From positions 1-64,000 of the forward strand of contig QBYE01000002.1 in the NCBI GenBank assembly GCA_003282985.1: a DNA stretch of 64,000 nucleotides. Direction: 5' to 3'. The position numbers and the translations under genes were made by a program. Each line of letters begins with the position of its first letter. The stretch's first letter is position 1. The notes under the pieces were generated by a model, which was given only the letters and a program-made list of their open reading frames with translations, was not told the DNA's origin and did not search any database. Of this stretch, positions 35,804 through 43,438 are shown one piece after another. This DNA is from Pelagibacteraceae bacterium AG-325-E08. GTDB lineage: Bacteria > Pseudomonadota > Alphaproteobacteria > Pelagibacterales > Pelagibacteraceae.

Positions 35804-36380
35804 ATCTATTGATTTTTACTTTGATTTTATTAGCCCTTATTCATATTTAGCTATTCATAAATTAAAGACTTTAAAAAATTACGAAGATATAAGTATAAAT
35901 TATAAACCTATATTATTAGGTGGACTTCATAATCTTGGGGGCATTACTGCTCCCGCTTTTAACGAACGCAAATTAAAGAATATGAAATTTGATTGTAATT
36001 TAATTGCAAAAAAAAATAACATTCCATTTATTTGGAATACTAAATTTCCAATTAATTCACTTTACTTGATGCGTGGATATCTTGCAATTAATAAAGGATT
36101 AAGAAAAAAATATTTTGATTCATTTTTTAATGCTTACTGGAAAAATAACATTGATATTTCCAATCAAGAAAATGTTAATAACATTTTAGAAAATTTAGGC
36201 ATAGATAAAAAAAATTATTTTGAAAAAATACAAAAAGTTGAAATTAAAGATGAGTTAAAAAAACTTACAAATATTGCTTTTGAAAAAAATATTTTTGGTG
36301 CTCCAACCTTTGTAGTTAATAACAAAATTTTTTGGGGACAAGATCGATTAGAATATGCTTTAGATGAATATAATTCTTAA
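35796..36380 (+). CDS. 2-hydroxychromene-2-carboxylate isomerase family (DsbA fold)
   Basis: The 194-residue protein has the thioredoxin-like fold of the HCCA isomerase/kappa-GST group. It starts with DFYFDFISPYSYLAIHKL, in which Ser replaces the catalytic Cys of DsbA, as in the isomerases. KNIFGAPTFVVNNKIFWGQDRL near residue 163 carries the cis-Pro and the conserved terminal WGQDR motif. These enzymes use glutathione in aromatic degradation, but many members have no known substrate. It converges with the rhodanese gene, overlapping 4 bp. Confidence 0.85.
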   Translation: MTKSIDFYFDFISPYSYLAIHKLKTLKNYEDISINYKPILLGGLHNLGGITAPAFNERKLKNMKFDCNLIAKKNNIPFIWNTKFPINSLYLMRGYLAINKGLRKKYFDSFFNAYWKNNIDISNQENVNNILENLGIDKKNYFEKIQKVEIKDELKKLTNIAFEKNIFGAPTFVVNNKIFWGQDRLEYALDEYNS

Positions 36381-36760
36381 ACAATTTTAAATTTACTTTG
36401 TTTAATGGCTCCAAAACCTCCGTCTATGTGAGAAACTTTTTTAAAACCCATATCTTTTAGAGATTTTGCAGCTAAAGCAGATCTCAAACCACCTGCACAA
36501 AATAAAACCATTTCTTTATTTAGGTCTAACTTACCTTTTTTAAAGTAAGCACTATCTGGATCTAACCAAAACTCTAACATGCCTCTTGGTATATGATTAG
36601 AATTTTCAACTCTCCCTTCTTTTTCTAGCTCTCGAATATCTCTTATGTCGATTAAGTTACACTGATTTTCACTAACCATTTTATGTGCCTCATCAGTTGA
36701 AATTGTTTTAATTTGATCTAGGGCTTCTGAAACTAGAGTTTGTGATGATTTTATATTCAT
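36377..36760 (-). CDS. Rhodanese-like domain protein
   Basis: This is a single rhodanese domain of 127 residues. CNLIDIRDIRELEKEGRV near residue 34 is the CH2A-type motif. The active-site loop is VLFCAGGLRSALAA near residue 86, with the Cys that would carry persulfide. It ends with the HIDGGFGAIKQ segment typical of GlpE-like single-domain proteins. It probably acts as a cytoplasmic sulfur carrier or thiosulfate:acceptor sulfurtransferase; the partner is unknown. It is divergent from the FkbM-like gene by 49 bp. Confidence 0.88.
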   Translation of the reverse strand: MNIKSSQTLVSEALDQIKTISTDEAHKMVSENQCNLIDIRDIRELEKEGRVENSNHIPRGMLEFWLDPDSAYFKKGKLDLNKEMVLFCAGGLRSALAAKSLKDMGFKKVSHIDGGFGAIKQSKFKIV

Positions 36761-36809
36761 AATTTTTTTATTTATTATATAGTTTTTAATATAATCATAG
36801 ATAAAAATT

Positions 36810-37592
36810 GTGCTACCTAAAATATTAAAACCTTTTCATTCAGACAAATCGAATTTAGTTAGGATAGGTCCTAAAAAAGATGGGGGATATGTCATTGATA
36901 AAAGAGTAATAGAAAAATCTGAAGTAATAATTACTTGTGGACTAAATGATGACTGGGAATTTGAAAAAGATTTTCTAAATAAAAATACCAGTTCTAGGGT
37001 TGAAGCTTATGATCACACAGTTGATAGACACTTCTGGTTAAAAAGGTTTAAAAAAGATTTTATTGCATTCCTATTATTGAAAAAAATTACACCTAGGAAA
37101 ATATTAGATATATTTAAGTATGTAAGTTATCTAAATTTTTTTAAAGGAAAAAATAAGCATCATATTAAAAAGATTGTTTCACATAAAATTGATGAAAATA
37201 ACCAAGCAACTATTTCAGAAGCAATTGGTACAAATGAAAATATAATTTTAAAAATAGACATTGAAGGAGATGAATTTAAAATTCTAGACGAAATAGATAA
37301 AAATTTAGATAAAATAAATTTACTTATAATAGAGTTTCACGATATGCAAAAAAATTTGAAAAAAGTTGAGAAATTTATTGAAAATACTAAACTTAAAAAC
37401 ATACACATTAACGCAAATAACTACGGGATGTTAGATGAGAAAGGTATTCCTCAGGTGATTGAAATGACATTTATAAACCCAAAAAAATTTGAAATAACTG
37501 ATGAAAGATCAAAAAGAGATTATCCAATAGAGGGCTTGGATTTTAAAAATCGTAAACGAGGACCAGATATTGAATTAAAATTTAATGAATAA
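36810..37592 (+). CDS. FkbM-like methyltransferase family protein
   Basis: The 260-residue protein begins at GTG (36810). Its clearest motif is ILKIDIEGDEFKILDEI near residue 147, the signature of FkbM-type SAM-dependent methyltransferases. The upstream segment VIITCGLNDDWEFEKDFL near residue 30 stands where the SAM-binding glycine loop should be but is degenerate, so activity is uncertain. It overlaps the GT9 gene by 8 bp, which suggests a job in modifying a surface glycan. Confidence 0.72.
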   Translation: MLPKILKPFHSDKSNLVRIGPKKDGGYVIDKRVIEKSEVIITCGLNDDWEFEKDFLNKNTSSRVEAYDHTVDRHFWLKRFKKDFIAFLLLKKITPRKILDIFKYVSYLNFFKGKNKHHIKKIVSHKIDENNQATISEAIGTNENIILKIDIEGDEFKILDEIDKNLDKINLLIIEFHDMQKNLKKVEKFIENTKLKNIHINANNYGMLDEKGIPQVIEMTFINPKKFEITDERSKRDYPIEGLDFKNRKRGPDIELKFNE

Positions 37593-38574
37593 GAAAATTT
37601 GTATAGTTTATACTCACCATAAATTAGGTGATTTAATTTGGCAACTACCATATATAAAGGCTATCAGTGATCACCATGATCAAAATGTTGATTTAGTTGT
37701 TAGAAAAAAAACTCAAGCAAAAGATATTTTAAAAGATTTAAATCATATTAATAAGATTCATTATAACGAATTTAGAAAAGGCTTAGCTTATTGGATAGAT
37801 GTCTTTAAATTAAAAAAAATATTTGATTTAGAAAAATATGATCATGTTTACATTTTAGACAAAGTAAACAAACCTGCAATTGCAGCAAAATTAGCTGGCA
37901 TCAAAAATATAATTGGACCAGGTTTTAAAAATCAAAAAAAATGGATCACAGTTAAAAATTACTTAGATGAAAAAGATTGGAAATTAAACTATTCAGAGCA
38001 ATCACAAAAATTATTAAAGATAAATTCGATTATATTAAACGATAAGTTTCCTGACTTAGAAGTAAATATTGAACGACTTAAAGTAGGTAATGATGATCTG
38101 ATGATTGATGGGAAAAAAATAGCATTTGGTGTTGATTCTTTTGAGGATTATAAAATGTGGTTTGAGGAAGATTTTATAAAATTAGCAGACCTTTTGCATG
38201 AAAAAGGATTGTTTGATTACATATATTTAGTTTGTGGACCAGATAAATCAAATGTTGCCAAAAAAATTATTAATGACTCTGGAAAGAAATATTTTATTGA
38301 TTGTTCTAATAAAGATCTAATAGGAGTAATATTAGCTATTAAAAATTCAGCATTTTATATAGGTAATAACTCTGGTCCTTTAAATTTATCTGCTGCTTTA
38401 GGTGTTAAGACTTTTGGTTTAATTGCTAACGATCCAGTGAGCGAATTGAAATACAGTAAAATAACACCAATAACACCTCAAGACTACAGAGATGATATTT
38501 GGACTCGAAATAGAGAAGGAATGAAAAAACTTAAACCCGATGAAGTTTTTAACAAAATTATTAACAACTTATAA
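37585..38574 (+). CDS. Glycosyltransferase family 9 (heptosyltransferase-like)
   Basis: The 329-residue protein follows GT9: an N-terminal IVYTHHKLGDLIWQLPY segment, an acceptor-domain core, then a donor domain with IAFGVDSFEDYKMW near residue 182 and the hallmark NNSGPLNLSAALGVKT near residue 263. It is co-transcribed with the FkbM-like gene (8-bp overlap), and a strong bidirectional terminator begins 3 bp after its stop. It most likely adds a sugar to LPS or a related glycan. The donor is unknown. Confidence 0.85.
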   Translation: MNKKICIVYTHHKLGDLIWQLPYIKAISDHHDQNVDLVVRKKTQAKDILKDLNHINKIHYNEFRKGLAYWIDVFKLKKIFDLEKYDHVYILDKVNKPAIAAKLAGIKNIIGPGFKNQKKWITVKNYLDEKDWKLNYSEQSQKLLKINSIILNDKFPDLEVNIERLKVGNDDLMIDGKKIAFGVDSFEDYKMWFEEDFIKLADLLHEKGLFDYIYLVCGPDKSNVAKKIINDSGKKYFIDCSNKDLIGVILAIKNSAFYIGNNSGPLNLSAALGVKTFGLIANDPVSELKYSKITPITPQDYRDDIWTRNREGMKKLKPDEVFNKIINNL

Positions 38575-38601
38575 AAAAAGCCCCCTGAGGGAGGGGGCTT
38601 T
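38573..38601. terminator. Bidirectional intrinsic terminator between GT9 and amtB
   Basis: AAAGCCCCCT at 38577-38586 pairs with AGGGGGCTTT at 38592-38601 around a GAGGG loop. On the plus strand it is followed by TTTATTGTTT-type sequence. On the minus strand the complement of 38573-38579 supplies seven U, so it can stop transcripts from both the GT9 gene and amtB. It is the most GC-rich element nearby. Confidence 0.9.
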
Positions 38602-38629
38602 ATTGTTTAACTAACTAAAGAGAGAGTTT

Positions 38630-38683
38630 AAGGGACCCTACGATGAGTAATCGCGGAGATACACAGAGAGCGTAGAATCCCTT
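38630..38683 (-). ncRNA. Structured element in the amtB 3' region (candidate 3'UTR RNA)
   Basis: Between the amtB stop (38696) and the shared terminator lies a GC-richer segment that folds on itself. AAGGGA (38630-38635) pairs with TCCCTT (38678-38683) and CTACG (38638-38642) with CGTAG (38671-38675), separated by a CC/AA internal loop. The apical region is 28 nt. On the minus strand an amtB transcript would carry this hairpin followed by the terminator, the form of a 3'UTR-derived small RNA. I do not recognise a named RNA family; the strand and function are inferred. Confidence 0.4.
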
Positions 38684-38695
38684 TATTGTTAACAA

Positions 38696-39997
38696 TTAGT
38701 CACGTATTGCATATGCAATAACGCCTGTTTCCGTAACATCTGTACCTTTAGTTTCAGCCTCTTTACTTAGTCTGATACCAATTGTAGATTTCATGATTGA
38801 CCATACAATTAAAGCAACCACAAAAACGAAAATGTTAATCGAAAGCACACCTAATAATTGAGTTCCAAATGAAGTATCTGGATTTGTAATCGGCACAGCC
38901 AATGTACCCCAAATACCAGCAAATAAGTGAGCGGGTATTGCTCCTACTACATCATCAATTTTTAATGAGAATAGAAGTTTAGTACCATAAACTACGATTA
39001 CACCACCAACTGCACCAATTAAAATTGCTGCTAATGGTGAAGGCATTAATGGCTCAGCAGTAATTGCAACTAATCCACCAATACAACCATTTAACATTTG
39101 AACAACATCTGTTTTTCCAAAGTTCAATCTTGTAACAGTTGCTGCAGCCATAACGCCACCTGCTCCTGCTAAGAAAGTATTTAGAAATATTGTTGAAACA
39201 GCGATTGCATCATCAGCTGTACCAATAGCTAATTGAGAACCACCATTAAATCCAAACCAACCTAACCATAGAATAAATACTCCTACGGTTACTAATGGAA
39301 TTGAAGATGCAGCGAAGGGTTTTAACGGCGCTGGAGCACCAGACTTAGTAAATCTACCAAGTCTTGGACCTAACATTAAAGCACCTGCTAAAGCTGCTGC
39401 TCCACCAGTTGAGTGTACTAATGTTGATCCAGCAAAATCTGAGAAACCAGCAGCAGCTAACCAGCCACCACCCCACTGCCAACCCATTACGATCGGGTAG
39501 ATAATTCCTGATAAAATTGCTGCAAATAAAAAGAATGGCCAAAGCTTAATTCTTTCTGCTAAAGTTCCTGATACAATAGATACTGTTGTTGCACAGAAAA
39601 CCATCTGAAAATACCAATCTGATCCATCTGCATAACCTGTATCAACTGCACTAGAGTCTGACCATGGAATAAAACTTCCGATATATCCACCTTCTGGAAT
39701 TCCATAAGCTAGATTATAACCGAACATCCAGAACATAATTCCAGAGATTGATATTAAACCTATATTTTTTGCACAGATAACAGATACACTTTTAGATGTA
39801 ACCATTCCAGATTCTAACATTGCAAATCCACACGCCATAAAGAAGACGAGGAAACCACAAATTAAAAATAGCAAGGTATTAAATATAAAACCTATTTCAG
39901 CAGAAACTGTTGTCTCCGCCATACCTGCACTACTCATATTTAATAGAAACATTAAACTCATGAGTGGCAGACTTATTTTTTTTATTAATTTAGTCAT
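38696..39997 (-). CDS. amtB: Ammonium transporter AmtB
   Basis: The 433-residue protein starts with a signal-peptide-like hydrophobic segment (to about residue 27, ending GMAE) and then has 11 membrane helices. Amt signatures are visible: ACGFAMLESGMV near residue 56, FGYNLAYG near 108, STGGAAALAGALMLGPRLG near 192 with the pore His, WLGWFGFNGGSQL near 243 and the HLFAGIWGT segment near 353 with the second His. It imports ammonium. The leader contains a possible hairpin over the Shine-Dalgarno. No glnB/glnK gene is adjacent. Confidence 0.95.
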   Translation of the reverse strand: MTKLIKKISLPLMSLMFLLNMSSAGMAETTVSAEIGFIFNTLLFLICGFLVFFMACGFAMLESGMVTSKSVSVICAKNIGLISISGIMFWMFGYNLAYGIPEGGYIGSFIPWSDSSAVDTGYADGSDWYFQMVFCATTVSIVSGTLAERIKLWPFFLFAAILSGIIYPIVMGWQWGGGWLAAAGFSDFAGSTLVHSTGGAAALAGALMLGPRLGRFTKSGAPAPLKPFAASSIPLVTVGVFILWLGWFGFNGGSQLAIGTADDAIAVSTIFLNTFLAGAGGVMAAATVTRLNFGKTDVVQMLNGCIGGLVAITAEPLMPSPLAAILIGAVGGVIVVYGTKLLFSLKIDDVVGAIPAHLFAGIWGTLAVPITNPDTSFGTQLLGVLSINIFVFVVALIVWSIMKSTIGIRLSKEAETKGTDVTETGVIAYAIRD

Positions 39998-40002
39998 AAG
40001 AC

Positions 40003-40017
40003 CTCCCTGTAAGAGAG
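40003..40017 (-). promoter_or_regulatory. Possible Shine-Dalgarno-masking hairpin in the amtB leader
   Basis: On the minus strand CTCTCT (complement of 40012-40017) can pair with AGGGAG (complement of 40003-40008) around a 3-nt loop, one G:U pair included. AGGGAGG is the amtB ribosome binding site, 6 bp before the ATG at 39997. The stem is short, so it may only be a chance match. Confidence 0.3.
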
Positions 40018-40090
40018 AACTTATATTTTTAAAAGAACCTGAAAACTAACGCTGATTAGGAAAATTGGCTATGCAGATTTTGCATATAGA

Positions 40091-40125
40091 AACAGCCTTA
40101 ACATGTTTATCACATTAAGGCTGTT
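40091..40125 (-). terminator. Intrinsic terminator after the HU gene
   Basis: An 11-bp perfect stem is formed by AACAGCCTTAA (40091-40101) and TTAAGGCTGTT (40115-40125) with a 13-nt loop. On the minus strand it follows the HU stop codon by 8 bp and is followed by TTTCTATAT. This is a weak U-tract but fits termination of the HU transcript before the amtB promoter region. Confidence 0.65.
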
Positions 40126-40133
40126 AAAAATTA

Positions 40134-40409
40134 TTATTTGTTGAATACTTCTTTTAAAGCTTTTGCTGGTAAGAATTTTACCTTTTGTGAAGCAGCAATT
40201 TGGATCTGCTCACCAGTTCTAGGATTTCTTCCAACTCTAGCTTTTCTTTTAGCCACTTTATAAGTACCAAATCCAGCAATTTTTACTGAATCATCGCCTT
40301 TTAAAGCGTCCAAAATAGTGTTGGTAATAGTGTCAAAAGTTCTTTCAGCATCAGCTTTGCTCAAATTTAAAGCTCCAGAAAGCTTGACAATTAATTGTTT
40401 TTTATTCAT
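40134..40409 (-). CDS. HU family nucleoid DNA-binding protein
   Basis: The 91-residue protein has the standard HU length and order: an N-terminal helix pair (MNKKQLIVKLSGALNLSKAD), a middle with VKIAGFGTYKVAKRKARVGRNPRTGE near residue 43 including the conserved GRNPxTG beta-arm with Pro at the DNA-intercalating position, and the FLPAKALKEVFNK end. It bends and compacts DNA. It is a single gene with Shine-Dalgarno GGAG, a terminator behind it and a 161-bp upstream region before rseP. This spacer is AT-rich and I see no other gene in it. Confidence 0.95.
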   Translation of the reverse strand: MNKKQLIVKLSGALNLSKADAERTFDTITNTILDALKGDDSVKIAGFGTYKVAKRKARVGRNPRTGEQIQIAASQKVKFLPAKALKEVFNK

Positions 40410-40570
40410 TTTAGCTCCGGTTTTATTAGGTTATTTTCTATTTTTATCAAAAGTATTGATAAATCAAGACTTTTTTTAGTGTTAAGCAAAAAGTTATACA
40501 CAATATCTAGTATAATATTGAATTAATGTTGATTTTATTGATGTTTTTGACTTTACCAACAATTAAATTA

Positions 40571-41680
40571 TTAGAATAAACCAAGGTCTTTCAAGTCATT
40601 AAAAGTTGTAAAAACCATCAAAGATAGCAATACAAATAAGCCGATTCGAAAAAAACCTTCTTGAGTATTTTGAGATAATGGTCGACCTAAAACTTTTTCA
40701 AATGCATAAAACATCAAATGTCCTCCATCAAGCATTGGAATCGGGAAGAGATTTACTAAACCTAGGCTAATAGAAATATATGCCATCATGCTGATAAATG
40801 CTAATAAACCAAATTCAGCAACTTGGCCTGAAATTTTAGCAATTCTAATGGGTCCTCCTAATTGTGAAGTATCTGCTTTACCAAAAATCATTGCTCCTAT
40901 GTATTTTAATGATGAGGTGCTTACATAATAAACTTCATGAGCTGCATGGTAAATTGCCTTTGCTGGACCTAATTTTACATGATTAATTTCATTATTTTGA
41001 GCACCTAATTTAATTCCAACTACTCTTTTATTTATTTTATTGCCAAGATTGTCCTCACTTAAAACTATATTAGGCTTAATTTTCAATAATAATTCATCAT
41101 AAGATCGCTTTACTTTAAAATCAATAAAGTCATCAGTAGACATCATTATATATTTAGAGACATCCATAATACTTTGGACCTCATTTCCATCTATTTCTAA
41201 AATTACATCGTTTTGTTTTAGACCACCCACCATTGCAGGGCTGTCACTTTGAACTTCATTGATTACTGCTGGAGTAAAATCTTTTCCAATAAATGTGTAA
41301 ATTGAGAAGAAAATAACTAAAGCTAATAAAAAGTTTGCGAGAGGACCTCCAAATACAATTAGAACCCTTTGATATAAAGGTTTTAAGACAAACAATTTTT
41401 TACGATCTTCCTCATTATATTTCTTTATGATTTTTTCTTGATCGGCTTGAGAAAATACATTTCGATCACCAAAAAATTTGACATAACCTCCTAGTGGAAT
41501 CCAACATATTTTCCATCTAGTACCAGATTTATCATTCCAACCAAAAATTTCTTGCCCAAATCCAATAGAAAAGTCTGTAACTCCAACTCCATATCTCTTA
41601 GCAAAATAATAATGACCATATTCGTGAATAAATACCACTACTAAAATTAATACAATAAAAGGTAAAATAAAATCAAACAT
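40571..41680 (-). CDS. rseP: RseP-type site-2 zinc metalloprotease
   Basis: This is a membrane-embedded S2P protease that cleaves anti-sigma factors or signal-peptide remnants. The 369-residue protein has FIHEYGHYYFAKRYG near residue 22 (HExxH zinc site in the first helix), one PDZ domain near residues 130-190 (SPAMVGGLKQNDVILEIDG), and the third zinc ligand in FPIPMLDGGHLMFY near residue 313. About four membrane helices are predicted. In many alphaproteobacteria rseP lies between dxr and bamA; here it stands alone, divergent from the helicase gene by 131 bp, which is AT-rich and holds no other gene. Confidence 0.92.
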   Translation of the reverse strand: MFDFILPFIVLILVVVFIHEYGHYYFAKRYGVGVTDFSIGFGQEIFGWNDKSGTRWKICWIPLGGYVKFFGDRNVFSQADQEKIIKKYNEEDRKKLFVLKPLYQRVLIVFGGPLANFLLALVIFFSIYTFIGKDFTPAVINEVQSDSPAMVGGLKQNDVILEIDGNEVQSIMDVSKYIMMSTDDFIDFKVKRSYDELLLKIKPNIVLSEDNLGNKINKRVVGIKLGAQNNEINHVKLGPAKAIYHAAHEVYYVSTSSLKYIGAMIFGKADTSQLGGPIRIAKISGQVAEFGLLAFISMMAYISISLGLVNLFPIPMLDGGHLMFYAFEKVLGRPLSQNTQEGFFRIGLFVLLSLMVFTTFNDLKDLGLF

Positions 41681-41811
41681 GCTTTATTTTAAATGAATTC
41701 AAAAACATACACAATAGGCCATTTTAATACAATTTATGACTTTAAAACATTCATTGTATTTGTCTTAAAAAGATATAAGCATCCAGCTAAATTAACAATA
41801 ATAACTAAATA

Positions 41812-43257
41812 ATGGACTTCAACGAATTACCGATTGATAATAAACTCAAAAATTCCATTAAATTTGCTGATTTTAAAACCCCTACTCCAATTCAAAGTAA
41901 ATCAATCCCAATTAGTTTAATGGGCAAGGATATATTGGGCACAGCACAAACTGGCACTGGAAAGACTTTAGCCTTTACTATCCCAATGATTAATAAGCTT
42001 ATTCTAGATAAAAATGCTATGGCATTAATTATCTGCCCTACTAGAGAGCTTGCAAGTCAAGTTATGCAGACTGTTTTAAAATTAAATGTAAGAGAAATTG
42101 GAATAGGAAATGCACTTCTTATTGGTGGTGAGGGAATGCAAAAACAACTTAAAAAATTAAAAAAAAGAGCACGTATTATAGTCGGTACCCCGGGTAGAAT
42201 AAATGATCATTTAAAAAGACAAAGTTTAAATTTATCAAAAGTATCATACTTAGTTTTAGATGAAACAGATAGAATGCTAGACATGGGATTTACTCCTCAA
42301 ATTGAATTGATCTTAAAGTTTATTCCTAAACGACATCAAACTTTATTATTTTCAGCCACTTTACCCAATAATATTTTAAGAATTTCAGAAAAGTATTTAA
42401 ATAACCCAGAAAGAATAGCCGTAGGTTCTTTGTCGACACCAATAGAAAAAATTAAACAAGAAACATTTCAAATAACTCAAGACAAAAAATATCATGAATT
42501 AATAAATCAATTAGTTGAAAGAAATGGTTCAATATTGGTTTTTGTTAAAACCAAACATGGTGCAGATAAAATTGTTAAGCGCTTAAAATATGACGGACAT
42601 TCTGCAGATGCAATTCACGGTAATTTAAGACAAAGTAAAAGAGAACGTGTCATTAACAACTTTAGAAATGGTAAGAGTAGAATTTTAATTGCAACTGATG
42701 TGGCTGCGAGAGGATTGGACATACCTTTAATTCAGCATGTCATTAACTATGACTTACCACAAGTGCCTGAAGACTATATTCATAGAATTGGTAGAACCGG
42801 AAGAGCTGGAAAAGAGGGATCTGCTTTAACATTTCTAACTCCATCAGACCGAACTATGTGGAATTCTATAAGTAGATTAATTAATCCAGATTTTAAAATT
42901 TTAAAAGAAGGTCAATCAAGAAATTTAAAAGGTAAAAAAAGATTCAAAGCAAGATTTAATAAAGAGAAGAAATTTAAAGATAAGAAAAAATTCTTTAAAA
43001 AAGATGACTCTAGAAAATCAAATTTTAAAGGTAAGAAAAAGTTCTTTAAAAAAGATGACTCTAGAAAGTCAAGTTTTAAAAAAAAGAAAATACCATTTGG
43101 ATCTACCAACAATCCAAAATATTTTGGCAAAGAGAAATCTAATAATTCTCAAACTTTTTCAGAAAAAAAGGATTATAAATTTGGTCGTAAAAAGAAGTTT
43201 AAACATAGAAACAAACCTAAAAAATTTTCTTTTAAAAAACACAATCGATCCAGATAA
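41812..43257 (+). CDS. DEAD-box RNA helicase (RhlE-like) with basic repeat tail
   Basis: The 481-residue protein has all DEAD-box motifs: a Q-motif region (TPTPIQSKSIP near residue 23), motif I AQTGTGKT near 45, motif Ia PTRELASQ, motif II in the variant DETD near 148, motif III SAT near 181, and motifs V and VI as ATDVAARGLD and HRIGRTGRAG near 296-330. After residue 365 comes a Lys/Phe/Arg-rich disordered tail with a direct repeat of 17 residues. It probably remodels rRNA or cold-structured mRNA. Motif II DETD instead of DEAD is unusual but occurs in this group. Confidence 0.92.
   Translation: MDFNELPIDNKLKNSIKFADFKTPTPIQSKSIPISLMGKDILGTAQTGTGKTLAFTIPMINKLILDKNAMALIICPTRELASQVMQTVLKLNVREIGIGNALLIGGEGMQKQLKKLKKRARIIVGTPGRINDHLKRQSLNLSKVSYLVLDETDRMLDMGFTPQIELILKFIPKRHQTLLFSATLPNNILRISEKYLNNPERIAVGSLSTPIEKIKQETFQITQDKKYHELINQLVERNGSILVFVKTKHGADKIVKRLKYDGHSADAIHGNLRQSKRERVINNFRNGKSRILIATDVAARGLDIPLIQHVINYDLPQVPEDYIHRIGRTGRAGKEGSALTFLTPSDRTMWNSISRLINPDFKILKEGQSRNLKGKKRFKARFNKEKKFKDKKKFFKKDDSRKSNFKGKKKFFKKDDSRKSSFKKKKIPFGSTNNPKYFGKEKSNNSQTFSEKKDYKFGRKKKFKHRNKPKKFSFKKHNRSR
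42982..43083 (+). repeat. Two-copy 51-bp in-frame tandem repeat in the helicase tail
   Basis: Copies at 42982-43032 and 43033-43083 encode KKKFFKKDDSRKSNFKG and KKKFFKKDDSRKSSFKK. They differ at only a few bases, suggesting recent duplication or repeat-number change. The repeat is basic with aromatic residues, a form often used for RNA binding. Confidence 0.85.
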
Positions 43258-43268
43258 TTCAGTAAAGG

Positions 43269-43433
43269 CTAATAATACAATAAGATAAATATTGTTGCTA
43301 ATATGACTGATAATATTAATAAAATAACATAGTTTATTTTGATGTTTAACCTTTTATAAATTTCCTCATTTATTTTTTCCCAAAACAATACTATTAAGAA
43401 AACAATTATCGCTGGAATAATGAATTTAAGCAT
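43269..43433 (-). CDS. Small two-helix membrane protein (54 aa)
   Basis: A 54-residue frame starts at ATG (complement of 43431-43433), 5 bp after the stop of the regulator gene on the same strand. It has a hydrophobic segment at residues 3-17, a charged turn (EKINEEIYKRLNIK), and a second hydrophobic segment at about residues 33-54, so a hairpin of two membrane helices is likely. It nearly abuts the helicase stop. I know no family. Close spacing suggests co-transcription with the regulator. Confidence 0.5.
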   Translation of the reverse strand: MLKFIIPAIIVFLIVLFWEKINEEIYKRLNIKINYVILLILSVILATIFILLYY

Positions 43434-43438
43434 TGTTT

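Noticed and set aside
40060..40085. TGGC...TTGC on the plus strand near amtB, resembling a sigma-54 promoter
   Set aside because: The GG-GC spacing is about 3 bp too long, it points away from amtB, and SAR11 is not known to carry sigma-54.
40410..40570. Possible extra gene or RNA in the spacer between HU and rseP
   Set aside because: It is AT-rich with no open frame of sense and no stable fold that I can see; probably only the HU promoter.
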